Source of the DNA: Pseudomonas uvaldensis
Lineage (GTDB): Bacteria; Pseudomonadota; Gammaproteobacteria; Pseudomonadales; Pseudomonadaceae
Assembly (NCBI RefSeq): GCF_021271205.1
Contig: NZ_JAIWKS010000003.1
Location: forward strand, 558,001-622,000
Direction of reading: 5' to 3'
Length of the DNA: 64,000 nt
Shown in pieces: positions 26,957 to 38,087 of the stretch (within the stretch, counting starts at the first letter, position 1; each line of letters begins with the position of its first letter). A program made the translations under genes and the position numbers. Below the pieces are notes generated by a model that was given only the letters and a program-made list of their open reading frames with translations, did not search any database and was not told the DNA's origin.

Positions 26957-28051
26957 ATGAACGACCCCCGCCAGTGGGCACGCGAAGCGATTCGCATCAT
27001 TGAAGCCGACTTCCAGCGCAGCGCCGATACCCACCTGATCCCGTTGCCACTGCCTGGCTTTTCGGGCATCGAGCTGTATTTCAAGGATGAATCCAGCCAT
27101 CCCACCGGCAGCCTCAAGCACCGCCTGGCTCGCTCGCTGTTTCTCTACGCGTTGTGTAACGGCTGGCTCAAGCCCGGCGCGCCGGTGATCGAGGCGTCCA
27201 GCGGATCGACGGCGATTTCCGAAGCCTATTTCGCCCGGCTGCTGGGCCTGCCCTTCATCGCGGTGATGCCAGCAACCACCTCTCGGGAAAAAATCGCACA
27301 AATCGCTTTCTACGGAGGCCAGAGCCATCTGGTGGAGGATCCTACGCAGATCTACGCCGAGTCCGAGCGACTGGCGCGTGAGCATGACGGGCATTTCATC
27401 GATCAGTTCACCTACGCCGAACGCGCCACGGACTGGCGGGCCAATAACAACATCGCCGAGTCGATTTTCCAGCAGATGCGTTTCGAGCGGCATCCGGAGC
27501 CCAGCTGGTTGATCTCCAGCCCTGGCACCGGGGGCACCACCGCGACTCTGGGGCGCTACGTGCGCTATCGCCAGCATTGCACCCGGGTGCTGTGTGCCGA
27601 CGCTGAGCGCTCGGTGTTCTTTGACTACTACCGCAGCGGCGATGCAAGCCTGCGCCTGGAGTGCGGTTCGCGGATCGAAGGCATTGGCCGTCCACGGGTC
27701 GAGGCGTCGTTCCTGCCCAAGGTCATCGATGCAATGGTCAAGGTACCGGACGCTTTATCGCTGGCCGCCATGCATTACCTGGCGCAACGCCTGGGTCGGC
27801 GGGTCGGCGGGTCGAGCGGCACCAACCTGATCGGTGCGCTGATCGCCGCGAAGCGGATGAAGGATAAAGGGGAGTCGGGATCGATCGTGGCGATCCTGTG
27901 CGATGGCGGCGAGCGTTATGCCACGACCTATTACGATCCGGCCTGGCTCAAGGCACAGGGATACGAGTTGAGCGGATTGATGGATGCAGTGGCGGCGAGC
28001 GTAGAGCGCGGGGAGGCGCTGCCGGAGAGTGTGTTGCGGGCGGGGATTTGA
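26957..28051 (+). CDS. PLP-dependent cysteine synthase-family enzyme
   Basis: This 364-aa fold-type II PLP enzyme has the Schiff-base lysine at K54 ([13 protein letters not shown]), an ASSGST substrate loop and a PLP-phosphate loop [12 protein letters not shown]. The C-terminal GGSSGTN resembles cystathionine beta-synthase/O-acetylserine sulfhydrylase relatives. Cysteine synthesis or desulfhydration is likely, but CysK and CysM are normally elsewhere, so this is a paralogue with uncertain substrate. ATG 26957 gives the family N-terminus; the upstream open frame is non-coding leader. Confidence 0.82.
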   Translation: MNDPRQWAREAIRIIEADFQRSADTHLIPLPLPGFSGIELYFKDESSHPTGSLKHRLARSLFLYALCNGWLKPGAPVIEASSGSTAISEAYFARLLGLPFIAVMPATTSREKIAQIAFYGGQSHLVEDPTQIYAESERLAREHDGHFIDQFTYAERATDWRANNNIAESIFQQMRFERHPEPSWLISSPGTGGTTATLGRYVRYRQHCTRVLCADAERSVFFDYYRSGDASLRLECGSRIEGIGRPRVEASFLPKVIDAMVKVPDALSLAAMHYLAQRLGRRVGGSSGTNLIGALIAAKRMKDKGESGSIVAILCDGGERYATTYYDPAWLKAQGYELSGLMDAVAASVERGEALPESVLRAGI

Positions 28052-28073
28052 GCTTGAAAACGCTGCCGCCCCT

Positions 28074-28163
28074 TGTGGGAGCGAGCCCTGCTCGCGATAG
28101 CGGCAGAGCAGTCAAATAATGTCTGACTGATCCACCGCCATCGCGAGCAGGCTCGCTCCCGCA
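28074..28163. repeat. Inverted REP pair (REPIN-like)
   Basis: TGTGGGAGCGAGCCCTGCTCG and its inverted partner (with one A to G change, CTCCCGCA) enclose about 40 bp in inward orientation, between convergent 3' ends. Confidence 0.85.
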
Positions 28164-28173
28164 AAGGTTGGTG

Positions 28174-29787
28174 TCAGGTCTTGAGGCCGAGGAGATCCCG
28201 CGCCACCGCCTCGGCAATCCGGATCCCGTCCACGCCTGCCGACAGGATCCCGCCTGCATAACCGGCGCCTTCACCCGCCGGGAACAAGCCCTTCACGTTC
28301 AGGCTCTGCAACGATTCGTTGCGAGTAATGCGCAGTGGGGACGAAGTACGGGTTTCGATGCCGGTCAATACGGCGTCATGCAGCGAATAGCCGCGAATCT
28401 GTTTCTCGAACGCCGGCAGGGCTTCGCGGATGGCCTCGATGGCGAAGTCCGGCAGGGCCAGCGCCAGGTCACCCAGCGAGACCCCTGGCTTGTAGGAGGG
28501 CTCGACGCTGCCCAGGGCGGTGGACGGTTTGCCGGCGATGAAGTCACCCACCAATTGCGCCGGGGCCTCGTAGTTGCTGCCACCGAGCACGAAGGCGTGG
28601 GATTCCAGGCGTTCCTGAAGCTCGATCCCGGCCAGCGGTCCGCCGGGGTAGTCCACTTCCGGGGTGATGCCGACAACAATGCCGGAGTTGGCATTGCGCT
28701 CGTTGCGCGAATACTGGCTCATGCCGTTGGTGACGACGCGATTCGGCTCGGAGGTGGCCGCCACCACGGTCCCGCCCGGGCACATGCAGAAGCTGTACAC
28801 CGAACGACCGTTCCTGGCGTGGTGCACCAGTTTGTAGTCGGCGGCGCCGAGTTTCGGATGGCCGGCGTATTTACCCAGGCGCGCACTGTCGATCAGCGAC
28901 TGTGGGTGTTCGATGCGGAAACCCACCGAGAACGGCTTGGCTTCCATGTACACGCCACGGCTGTGGAGCATGCGGAACGTGTCGCGGGCACTGTGGCCCA
29001 AGGCCAGGATGACGTGCCGGGAGTAAAGCCGTTCGCCGCTGGCCAGTTCCACGCCGACCAGTTGGCCTTCTTCGATCAGGACGTCGGTTACCCGCTGCTG
29101 GAAGCGTACTTCGCCGCCCAAGGCGCGAATCTGCTCTCGCATGTTTTCCACGACGCCTGTCAGACGGAACGTACCGATGTGCGGCTTACTGACGTACAGG
29201 ATTTCTTCCGGCGCGCCGGCCTTGACGAACTCGTGCAGCACTTTGCGACCGAGGAACTTCGGGTCCTTGATCTGGCTGTAGAGCTTGCCATCGGAGAACG
29301 TCCCCGCGCCACCTTCGCCGAATTGCACGTTGGATTCAGGGTTGAGCACGCTTTTGCGCCACAGGCCCCAGGTGTCCTTGGTGCGCTGGCGGACTTCAGG
29401 CCCGCGCTCGAGGATGATCGGCTTGAAACCCATCTGCGCCAGCAACAGCGCTGCGAAGATCCCGCATGGGCCGAAACCCACCACAATCGGCCGCTCGCTC
29501 AGGTCCGCCGGTGCCTGGCCGACCATTTTGTAGCTGACATCCGGTGCTTCGTTGACGTTACGGTCATCGGCGAACTTGCGCAGCAGGCCGGCCTCATCGC
29601 GCACCGTCAGGTCGAGGGTGTAGATGAAGCACAGCTCGGAGGATTTCTTGCGCGCGTCGTAGCTGCGCTTGAACAGGGTGAAGTCGAGCAGATCATCGTT
29701 GGTGATGCCCAGGCGCTGCACGATGGCAGCGCGCAGGTCTTCTTCGGGATGATCGATCGGCAGCTTGAGTTCGGTGATTCGTAACAT
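28174..29787 (-). CDS. FAD-dependent dehydrogenase of the COG2509 type
   Basis: This 537-aa protein has a ferredoxin-like N-terminal domain (about 1-95), then the FAD-binding GFGPCG loop (104-109). A second segment NVQFGEGGAGTFSDGKLYS and a C-terminal FPAGEGAGYAGGILSAG complete the flavin site. This pattern defines a widespread family of uncharacterised dehydrogenases. No partner gene is adjacent. The reaction is unknown. A long antisense frame covers the same region and is rejected. Confidence 0.85.
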   Translation of the reverse strand: MLRITELKLPIDHPEEDLRAAIVQRLGITNDDLLDFTLFKRSYDARKKSSELCFIYTLDLTVRDEAGLLRKFADDRNVNEAPDVSYKMVGQAPADLSERPIVVGFGPCGIFAALLLAQMGFKPIILERGPEVRQRTKDTWGLWRKSVLNPESNVQFGEGGAGTFSDGKLYSQIKDPKFLGRKVLHEFVKAGAPEEILYVSKPHIGTFRLTGVVENMREQIRALGGEVRFQQRVTDVLIEEGQLVGVELASGERLYSRHVILALGHSARDTFRMLHSRGVYMEAKPFSVGFRIEHPQSLIDSARLGKYAGHPKLGAADYKLVHHARNGRSVYSFCMCPGGTVVAATSEPNRVVTNGMSQYSRNERNANSGIVVGITPEVDYPGGPLAGIELQERLESHAFVLGGSNYEAPAQLVGDFIAGKPSTALGSVEPSYKPGVSLGDLALALPDFAIEAIREALPAFEKQIRGYSLHDAVLTGIETRTSSPLRITRNESLQSLNVKGLFPAGEGAGYAGGILSAGVDGIRIAEAVARDLLGLKT

Positions 29788-29893
29788 GACGGGATCCGGT
29801 TCGCGGGGCGCACAACTGCGCCAGGGCGTTCAAACCGGTGATTATAAGCTGCAATCCGCAACGCCCGTGAGGTTAAAACGGTCGCTCGTCGAA

Positions 29894-30571
29894 TCAGTCG
29901 TCGCGGGCACCGCCGAAGTAGGCGCAGCCGCGCTGGACCTGGCCGTTGACCCGGATTTCGGCGCTCATGTGCTGGACGCTTCCGGTGACGGGATCGACGC
30001 AGCGTTGCGGTGCGACCCAAAGTTCGACTGTCTGGCCGTTGGCTTCGGTGCTGAGGTTGAAGCGGCCATCACCCAATTGCTCTTCCAGGTAGGGCACCGC
30101 CAGTGTCGGTTGGCCTTCACGCTCCAGTACCATGCCCTTGCCGCTGGCGTTGAGGCTCCACTCGGGGCCATGGCCGGCGGCGCGCAGGACTAGCCGCTTG
30201 AAGTTCTCGTCATCGCACGCCGTGCTTGAACGCTCCAGGCGATACAGTTGCTCTACGTTGAACTGGCTGTCCGTACCGGCCGCTGCACTGGAGACAATAG
30301 GGCCTCGCATATCGGCAAACAGCTTGCCCTGGTCATTGGCCAGGGTCGCGGCTTGTTGCAGCACGCTGGTAGCGCCGCTGTCATTGACGAGGTAGCGACG
30401 TTGTTCCTGGCACGGCTGGAAAATCAGCTTGCCATCGGCCGCGGTGAGCTCGCCCTGCATGCGCATCTGGCCAGCGTGGGAAGCGCTCTGGCGGGTGCCG
30501 TCGAGCAATTGGCAGCCGGCGAAGAGTGGTAGGAGGGCAACAAGCAGAACGGAACGGGCGGCACGCATCAT
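29894..30571 (-). CDS. COG3650-like lipoprotein
   Basis: This 225-aa protein has lipobox FAGC (Cys19), followed by two beta-rich repeats. The ends of both repeats carry cysteines (IFQPCQEQRRYLV, then QRCVDP and GCAYFGG) that could pair in the periplasm. It resembles uncharacterised envelope lipoproteins (COG3650, META/MliC-like shape). Two tandem ATG codons follow GGAGACCCA; either can start. Function unknown. Confidence 0.72.
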   Translation of the reverse strand: MMRAARSVLLVALLPLFAGCQLLDGTRQSASHAGQMRMQGELTAADGKLIFQPCQEQRRYLVNDSGATSVLQQAATLANDQGKLFADMRGPIVSSAAAGTDSQFNVEQLYRLERSSTACDDENFKRLVLRAAGHGPEWSLNASGKGMVLEREGQPTLAVPYLEEQLGDGRFNLSTEANGQTVELWVAPQRCVDPVTGSVQHMSAEIRVNGQVQRGCAYFGGARDD

Positions 30572-30642
30572 TGGGTCTCCAGACAGGTGCCGCCACGTTA
30601 CTCAGACTGGTCCTACACCACAACCCGTAGGCGAGCTCTTAT

Positions 30643-31242
30643 TTAACCGACGTGAAAGGTCTGGCCGGTTTGCAGGCCTTCGACGCTCTTGGCGTAGGCC
30701 AATGCGACGTCGGCGGCGGCCACCGGTTTGTAGCCGCGGAAATAGGGAGCGTACTTGTCCATGGACTCCAGCAGCACGTTCGGGCTCACCGAGTTGACTC
30801 GCAAGCCTCTTGGCAACTCGATGGCTGCTGCGCGGACGAAACTGTCCAGAGCGCCGTTGACCAAGGCCGCCGAGGCGCCGCTCTTGATCGGGTCATGGCT
30901 GAGCACGCCACTGGTGAAGGTAAAGGAGGCTCCGTCATTGGCGAATTCCCGGCCGATCAGCAGCAGGTTGACCTGGCCCATCAGCTTGTCTGTCAGGCCG
31001 AGGGCAAAGCTTTCCTCCGTCATGTCGCCCAAGGGGGCGAAGGTGACATTGCCCGCCGCGCAGACCAGCGCATCGAAGCGCCCGGTCTTTTCGAACAGGG
31101 CGCGAATCGAGGTGCTGTCGCTGATGTCCACTTGCAAGTCACCGCTGTGGCGGCCGACGCGGACGATTTCGTGACGCGGCGACAGTTCGTTAGCGATGGC
31201 CGAACCAATGGTGCCGTTGGCGCCGATCAACAGGATTTTCAT
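30643..31242 (-). CDS. Short-chain dehydrogenase without the YxxxK motif
   Basis: This 199-aa Rossmann protein has the NAD(P) loop GANGTIG (residues 8-14) and CAAGNVTF near 61-68. Where SDR enzymes have Ser, Tyr and Lys, the sequence reads FTSGVLSHDPIKSGASAALVNGALDSF. The serine region is present but Tyr and Lys of YxxxK are replaced (SAALVN). This is a known subgroup pattern, so activity is either noncanonical or lost. It is divergent from a LysR gene (105-bp gap), so probably its target. Ribosome site GAGGA. Confidence 0.82.
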   Translation of the reverse strand: MKILLIGANGTIGSAIANELSPRHEIVRVGRHSGDLQVDISDSTSIRALFEKTGRFDALVCAAGNVTFAPLGDMTEESFALGLTDKLMGQVNLLLIGREFANDGASFTFTSGVLSHDPIKSGASAALVNGALDSFVRAAAIELPRGLRVNSVSPNVLLESMDKYAPYFRGYKPVAAADVALAYAKSVEGLQTGQTFHVG

Positions 31243-31346
31243 GGGGATTCCTCACTGGGTTGAACGAGTTTTTCAGTCTAGAAGGATTCTTTACGCTGAT
31301 AATCATGCTAATAGGCAACCTTTGGTTTTCATCTGGAAACAATCCA

Positions 31347-32261
31347 ATGAGCGAAATGGATGACCTGGCGGCGTTCGCCGTGTTGATCGAGGCGGGTAGT
31401 TTTACTCTGGCCGCCCAGCAGTTGGGGTGCAGCAAGGGGCAGTTGTCTAAGCGCATCAGTCTGTTGGAAAGCCGTTTTTCGGTGGTGTTGTTGCAGCGCA
31501 CCACGCGACGCCTGAGTCTTACGGCGGCGGGGGCGGCGTTGCTGCCCCAGGCCCAGGCATTGCTGGTGCAGGTGGAGCGTGCGCGTCAGGCATTGGCCCG
31601 GTTGAAGGATGACATTTGCGGTCCGGTGCGCATGACGGTTCCGGTTTCGCTGGGGGAAACCTTCTTTGATGGGCTGTTGACGGAATTTGCCCGCACCTAT
31701 CCCGACGTGCAGATCGAACTGGAACTCAACAACGGCTACCGCGATCTGTCCCGGGATGGTTTCGACCTGGCGATCCGTTCCGATGCCGCCATCGATGAAC
31801 GGCTAGTGGCGCGACCGCTGCTGGCCTGGCATGAGATGACCTGCGCCAGCCCGGCCTATCTCGATCAATACGGCGAACCCCAGACGCCCCAGGCGCTGGC
31901 CGAACATCGTTGCCTGCTCAACAGCCATTACAGCGGCCGCGAGGAATGGCTGTACCACCAACGGCATGAGCTGCTGCGGGTGCGTGTCTGCGGGCCGTTC
32001 GCCAGCAATCACTACAGCTTGTTGAAAAAAGCGGCCTTGGCCGGTGCCGGAATTGCCCGGCTGCCATCCTACCTGCTGCATGAAGAACTGGCCGACGGGC
32101 GCCTGCGCAATGTGCTGCACGATTACCAGACCCGGCGCATGCCGATGTACCTGGTCCACCCGTACCAGGGCGGCCTGCCCAAGCGCACCCAGGTGCTGGC
32201 CGACTATCTGATCGATTGGTTCAAGCGCAGTGGCGAGGTGCTGGATCGGCTACAGCGATAG
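31347..32261 (+). CDS. LysR-family transcriptional regulator
   Basis: This 304-aa protein has an N-terminal winged helix (LAAFAVLIEAGSFTLAAQQL, then SKGQLSKRISLLESRF) and a C-terminal substrate-binding domain. Start ATG 31347 (MSEMDDLAAF) fits the family; a MDDLAAF start three codons later is also possible. It is divergent from the SDR gene and likely regulates it and itself from the shared 105-bp region. The effector is unknown. Confidence 0.88.
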   Translation: MSEMDDLAAFAVLIEAGSFTLAAQQLGCSKGQLSKRISLLESRFSVVLLQRTTRRLSLTAAGAALLPQAQALLVQVERARQALARLKDDICGPVRMTVPVSLGETFFDGLLTEFARTYPDVQIELELNNGYRDLSRDGFDLAIRSDAAIDERLVARPLLAWHEMTCASPAYLDQYGEPQTPQALAEHRCLLNSHYSGREEWLYHQRHELLRVRVCGPFASNHYSLLKKAALAGAGIARLPSYLLHEELADGRLRNVLHDYQTRRMPMYLVHPYQGGLPKRTQVLADYLIDWFKRSGEVLDRLQR

Positions 32262-32388
32262 CCCGCTCCACAGGCGTTCCAGTCGCAGTCAGTGGGCGTA
32301 GCGCTTGGCGATCAGGTGATCGATCGACAACATTCCCTGGGCCTCTTTATTTTTAAATACGCGCAACCCTGTGGCGAGTGGCCCAGAC

Positions 32389-32416
32389 AAAAAAACGGCC
32401 CGAAGGCCGTTTTTTT
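32389..32416. terminator. Bidirectional terminator between lysR and braG
   Basis: A seven-A run, stem ACGGCC / GGCCGT with loop CGAA, and a seven-T run give a symmetric intrinsic terminator that serves the bra operon on the minus strand and the LysR gene on the plus strand. Confidence 0.9.
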
Positions 32417-32433
32417 GGGTTTACCGCAACCGC

Positions 32434-33135
32434 TCAGCCGCCCAGGTAGGCCTCGCGCACTTTCGGGTCGGTCAGCAGCGCTTCACCGGTGCCTTGCATC
32501 ACCACCCGGCCGTTTTCCAGCACATAGGCACGGTCAGCGATTTTCAATGCCTGGTTGGCGTTCTGCTCCACGAGGAACACCGTCACGCCATCCTTGCGCA
32601 GCTGTTCGATGATGTCGAAGATCTGCTGGATGATGATCGGCGCCAGGCCCAGGGACGGCTCGTCGAGCAGCAGCAGCTTGGGCTTGCTCATCAGCGCACG
32701 GCCAATGGCGAGCATCTGCTGTTCACCACCGGACATGGTGCCGCCACGCTGGGTAAAGCGCTCTTTCAGGCGTGGGAAAAGGTGCAGCACCTTGTCCATC
32801 TGTTCCTGATAGTCGCCCTTGTCGGTGAAGAATCCGCCCATGGCGAGGTTTTCTTCCACGGTCAGCCGGGCGAATACCCGACGGCCTTCCGGCACGACGG
32901 CGATGCTCTTGCGCATGATATGCGACGAGTCCTGGCCTACCAGTTCCTCACCCATGTAGCGGATGCTGCCGCTGTGGGCCCGGGGCGAACCGCAGAGCGT
33001 CATCAGCAGAGTGGACTTGCCGGCGCCGTTGGCACCGATCAACGTGACGATTTCGCCCTGGCGAACTTCCACGTTGACGCTGTGCAGGGCCTGGATCTTG
33101 CCGTAGAAAGTGGAAACGTTTTCGAACTGCAGCAT
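32434..33135 (-). CDS. braG: Branched-chain amino acid ABC transporter ATPase (LivF type)
   Basis: This 233-aa ATPase has Walker A GANGAGKST, signature SGGEQQM, and Walker B LLLLDEPSLGLAP. LivF/BraG pairs with BraF to drive uptake of leucine, isoleucine and valine. Its ATG follows the braF TAA with no gap. It is the last gene of braCDEFG, followed by a strong terminator. Confidence 0.95.
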   Translation of the reverse strand: MLQFENVSTFYGKIQALHSVNVEVRQGEIVTLIGANGAGKSTLLMTLCGSPRAHSGSIRYMGEELVGQDSSHIMRKSIAVVPEGRRVFARLTVEENLAMGGFFTDKGDYQEQMDKVLHLFPRLKERFTQRGGTMSGGEQQMLAIGRALMSKPKLLLLDEPSLGLAPIIIQQIFDIIEQLRKDGVTVFLVEQNANQALKIADRAYVLENGRVVMQGTGEALLTDPKVREAYLGG

Positions 33136-33899
33136 TTACGCTTCCCCCAGGTAGGCTTTGATCACTTCAGGATTGTCGCGGATCTGCTCCGGCGTGCCGT
33201 CGGCCAGAGGCGTGCCCTGGTTGATCACGACGATGTGGTCGGAAATGCTCATGACCAGCTTCATGTCGTGCTCGATCAGCAGCACGGTGACGTTGTGCTC
33301 TTCACGCAGCACGCTGATCAGGGCTTTCAGGTCCTCGGTTTCCTTCGGGTTCAGACCGGCGGCCGGTTCGTCGAGCATGAGGATCCGCGGGCGGGTCATC
33401 ATGCAGCGGGCAATTTCCAGGCGACGCTGCTGACCGTAGGCCAGGGTGCCGGCGGTGCGGTTGGCGAATTCCTTGAGGTTGACCTTTTCCAGCCAGTACT
33501 CGGCGTACTCCATTGCCTCGCGCTCGCTCTTGCGGAACGACGGGGTCTTGAACAGGCCGGCAAAGAAGTTGGTGTTCAGGTGCCGGTGCTGGGCGATCAA
33601 CAGGTTCTCGATCGCCGTCATGTCCTTGAACAGCCGCACGTTCTGGAAGGTGCGCACCACGCCCTTGAGGGCGATCTTGTGGCCCGGCAGGCCCTGTATC
33701 GGCGCGCCATCGAGCAGGATGGTGCCGCCGGTAGGCTGGTAGAAACCGGTCAGGCAGTTGAACACGGTGGTCTTGCCCGCGCCGTTCGGCCCGATCAGTG
33801 CCACGACCTGTTTTTCTTTCACGGTCAGGGCCACGCCATTGACCGCCAGCAGGCCGCCGAAGCGCATGCTCAGATTTTCAACTTTGAGGATCTCGCGGC

Positions 33900-33903
<4 letters not shown>
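33136..33903 (-). CDS. braF: Branched-chain amino acid ABC transporter ATPase (LivG type)
   Basis: This 255-aa ATPase has Walker [10 protein letters not shown], the LivG/BraF signature [17 protein letters not shown], and Walker [16 protein letters not shown]. It overlaps braE by four bases (ATGA at 33900-33903). It forms the ATPase pair with BraG at the inner membrane. Confidence 0.95.
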
Positions 33904-35161
<1,258 letters not shown>

Positions 35162-35165
<4 letters not shown>

Positions 35166-36085
35166 ACTTTCTCAACCTCCGGACGGCCCAGGATGCCGGT
35201 CGGCCGGAACAACAGGACCAGGACCAGGAGACCGAACGCCACGACGTCCTTGTACTGGTCGCCAAAGATATCGGCGCCGAACGCTTCGGCTACCCCAAGC
35301 ACCAGCCCGCCGAGCATCGCGCCCGGAATGCTGCCGATGCCACCCAGGACCGCCGCGGTGAAGGCCTTGAGGCCCACCAGGAAACCGGCGTTCGGGTTGA
35401 TCACGCCATACTGCATGCTCAGCAGTACCGCGGCGACAGCCGCCAGCGCGGCCCCGATGACGAAGGTGAGGGCGATGATGTTGTTGGTGTTGATGCCCAG
35501 CAGGTTGGCCATCTTGATGTCCTCGGCGCAGGCGCGACAGGCGCGGCCAAGGCGGGAACGGGAGATGAACAGGGTCAGCCCGAGCATGGCGACCAGGGTC
35601 ACGACGAACACCAGGATCTGCATGTAGGACACCAGCACTTCTTCGGCGCCGCCCGGGCCGAAGGAGAAGCTCCCCGGGATCAGGTTGGGAATCGATTTGT
35701 CCTTGGAGTCCTGGGACAGCAATACGGTGTTCTGCAGGAAAATCGACATGCCGATGGCGGAAATCAGCGGGATCAACCGGTTGCTGCTACGCAAGGGGCG
35801 ATAGGCAACGCGTTCGATACTGTAGCCGTAGGCACTGGTTACGATGATCGATGCCACGAACGCGGCGGTCATCAACAGCGGCAGTGAATCGATACCCATC
35901 ATGGCCAGCCCGGCAAGGGCAATGAAGGCCACATAGGAACCGATCATGTAGACCTCGCCATGGGCGAAGTTAATCATTCCAATGATGCCGTAAACCATTG
36001 TGTAGCCAATGGCTATCAAGGCATAGGTGCTGCCAATGGTCAGGCCATTAACCAGCTGTTGGAAAAAATGATAGATCTCAGGCAT
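35162..36085 (-). CDS. braD: Branched-chain amino acid ABC transporter permease (LivH type)
   Basis: This 307-aa LivH-type permease begins with [20 protein letters not shown], and the segment [16 protein letters not shown] is characteristic. The cytoplasmic loop [19 protein letters not shown] contacts the ATPase. A strong ribosome site (AGGAG) precedes ATG 36085. It lies downstream of a hairpin that separates it from braC. Confidence 0.95.
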
Positions 36086-36260
36086 TACAGCGCTCCTAAA
36101 AACCCGATACGCATTTCACTGGTGGAGTCATGTTCCGGCCCGGTGCTGTGTTCTCTGATCACATTTGCTCCAAGCGTTTGCCAGCGAACCGCTGGTGACG
36201 GTTTTAAGATTTTCAGGTGAACCAGCGCCCGGATCGCGGGTGCCTGGCCCATAAACCTCG

Positions 36261-36294
36261 TAAAACAAAGCCCACTGCTTGCACAGTGGGCTTG
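36261..36294 (-). terminator. Attenuating terminator between braC and braD
   Basis: On the minus strand a perfect 10-bp stem (AAGCCCACTG / CAGTGGGCTT, 6-nt loop) is followed by TGTTTT. It starts about 20 bases after the braC stop and lies about 176 bases before braD. It probably lets part of the transcripts continue, giving more binding protein than permease. Confidence 0.75.
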
Positions 36295-36313
36295 TTGACC
36301 AGTAATGCCTGGC

Positions 36314-37441
36314 TTACTGAGGGGAGACTTCAGTTTTCGGCTTGTTGAAATGCCATTCGTAAACCACGAACTTGAAGTCCTTCAGGTCGCCCTTCTCGTC
36401 GAACGACAGGTCGCCGGTCGGCGTCTTGAAGGTGCCTTTGTGGATGGTCTCGGCGACCTTGGCGGTGTCGTCGCTCTTGGCGGCCTTGATGCCTTCGGCG
36501 ATCAGTTGGACGGCGGAGTAGGCTGGGAACACGAACGGACCGCTTGGATCCTTGCCGTCGGCCTTGATGGCATCGACGACGGCCTTGTTCGCCGGGTCGG
36601 CATCGAAGGACTTCGGCAGAGTCACCAGCAGGCCTTCGGAAGCGTCCTGGGCGATCTGGGCGATGGACTCGTTGCCGACGCCTTCAGGCCCCATGAACTT
36701 GGCTTTCAGGCCCTTTTCCTTGGACTGACGCAGAATCAGGCCCAGTTCAGGGTGGTAGCCGCCGTAGTAGACGAAGTCGACATTGTTCTGCTTGAGGCGC
36801 TGGATGATCGAGGAGAAATCCTTGTCGCCGGCGTTCAGGCCTTCGAACACGGCCACTTTCACGCCTTTGGCTTCGAGGGTTTTCTTCACGGCGCTGGCGA
36901 TACCTTCACCGTACTGCTGCTTGTCGTGCAGGACAGCCACGACTTTCGGCTTGACGTGGTCGGCGATGTAGTTGCCGGCGGCAGGACCCTGGGCGCTGTC
37001 CAGGCCGATGGTGCGGAAGATCATCTTGTAACCACGGGCGGTGATGTCCGGGCTGGTGGCGGCCGGGGTGATCATGATCACGCCTTCGTCTTCGTAGATG
37101 TCCGAAGCTGGCTGGGTGGAGCTGGAGCACAGGTGGCCGACGACGAACTTGACGCCATCGTTGACCACTTTGTTCGCCACGGCAACGGCCTGTTTAGGGT
37201 CGCAGGCGTCGTCGTATTCCTTGACTTCGAGCATCTTGCCATCGACGCCGCCCTTGGCGTTGATGTCCTTGACGGCTTGGTTTGCGCCAGCGAATTGCAT
37301 GTCGCCGTATTGGGTGACTGCACCCGTCTTCGGACCGGCGATGCCGATCGTGATGGTGTCGGCGGCGAACGAATGGCTGGCAACCCCAGCCAGAACCATA
37401 GCGGCAAACAGTTTGGAAATCTGCTTAGTAGCCTTAGTCAT
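36314..37441 (-). CDS. braC: Periplasmic branched-chain amino acid-binding protein
   Basis: This 375-aa LivJ/BraC-type binding protein has signal peptide cleavage likely after SHSFA. The mature chain starts ADTITIGIAGPKTGAVTQYG, and a disulfide-type cysteine pair appears in DDACDPKQAVAV and VGHLCSS. BraC binds Leu, Ile, Val and also Ala and Thr in P. aeruginosa. GGAG lies seven bases before ATG 37441. It is the first gene of the operon, with a palindrome and a promoter-like segment upstream. Confidence 0.95.
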   Translation of the reverse strand: MTKATKQISKLFAAMVLAGVASHSFAADTITIGIAGPKTGAVTQYGDMQFAGANQAVKDINAKGGVDGKMLEVKEYDDACDPKQAVAVANKVVNDGVKFVVGHLCSSSTQPASDIYEDEGVIMITPAATSPDITARGYKMIFRTIGLDSAQGPAAGNYIADHVKPKVVAVLHDKQQYGEGIASAVKKTLEAKGVKVAVFEGLNAGDKDFSSIIQRLKQNNVDFVYYGGYHPELGLILRQSKEKGLKAKFMGPEGVGNESIAQIAQDASEGLLVTLPKSFDADPANKAVVDAIKADGKDPSGPFVFPAYSAVQLIAEGIKAAKSDDTAKVAETIHKGTFKTPTGDLSFDEKGDLKDFKFVVYEWHFNKPKTEVSPQ

Positions 37442-37781
37442 AGTGCTCCACTCATGCTGTTGTAGTTTTTATAGTCCTGGCGCCGCAGCGGCAGAACCGG
37501 GTCAGATATGCTGGATATCCCCACGGAAAATGCCCCCGGCAACTGTACCGGTACAGTGTAGAGCGCCCGTTGTTGGCAAGGGAAGCTGGCGCTTGGGGAC
37601 AAAATCAGAGGGTGTCGCTTTATTGAAAGAAAAAGACAGAAAAGCGGCGGGCGGTGTCCGGTCTGATCGGCAATCCCTGGCAATGCTGTTTCTTTTCAAT
37701 GGTCACTCCTGTTGCTACCGGGTTTTTCTGCCGGACCACCGACGTTATCATTCGCGCCGATTTCTTTTCCGGACAGTGCCC
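37442..37781. promoter_or_regulatory. braC / DUF2288 divergent control region
   Basis: This 340-bp stretch has no gene. For braC, a minus-strand TTGCCG (37537-37542) and GATATC (37514-37519), 17 bp apart, make a plausible sigma-70 promoter. A perfect 16-bp palindrome ACTGTACCGGTACAGT (37542-37557) abuts the -35 box and is a good operator candidate for an unknown dimeric regulator. The promoter is predicted by eye only. The rest, up to the DUF2288 gene, shows nothing I can name. Confidence 0.45.
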
Positions 37782-38087
37782 ATGAATCAAGAACCTAGCA
37801 CCCTCTATGCCAAGCTGCTTGGTGAAACGGCCTCCATTACCTGGAAGGAGCTGGAACCGTTCTTTGCCAAGGGTGCCCTATTGTGGGTCGACCCGGCACT
37901 GGATTTGATCGCCGCCGCCGAGGCCGTGGCCCAGGACGAAGGGGACAAAGTCGCCGCCTGGCTGGCCGCCGGGCATGTCGCCAAGCTGTCTGAAACGCGG
38001 GCGCTGTATTACGTGGAGCGCGATCCGCTGCTCTGGGCGGTGGTGGTTTCTCCCTGGATCCTGATCCAGGAAAGGGCGTCGAAATGA
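37782..38087 (+). CDS. DUF2288 family protein
   Basis: This 101-aa protein contains TASITWKELEPFFAKGALLWV and a central helix-rich segment (AEAVAQDEGDKVAAWLAAGHV). It ends in a beta strand with VVVSPWILIQE, as in DUF2288 proteins of gamma-proteobacteria. It is acidic and cytosolic, with no known function. It is divergent from braC, as in other pseudomonads. The call is from family pattern. Confidence 0.8.
   Translation: MNQEPSTLYAKLLGETASITWKELEPFFAKGALLWVDPALDLIAAAEAVAQDEGDKVAAWLAAGHVAKLSETRALYYVERDPLLWAVVVSPWILIQERASK

Noticed and set aside
28168..29784. A 538-codon open frame antisense to the COG2509 flavoprotein gene
   Set aside because: It mirrors codon bias of the real gene, has no domain, and the opposite strand encodes intact FAD motifs.
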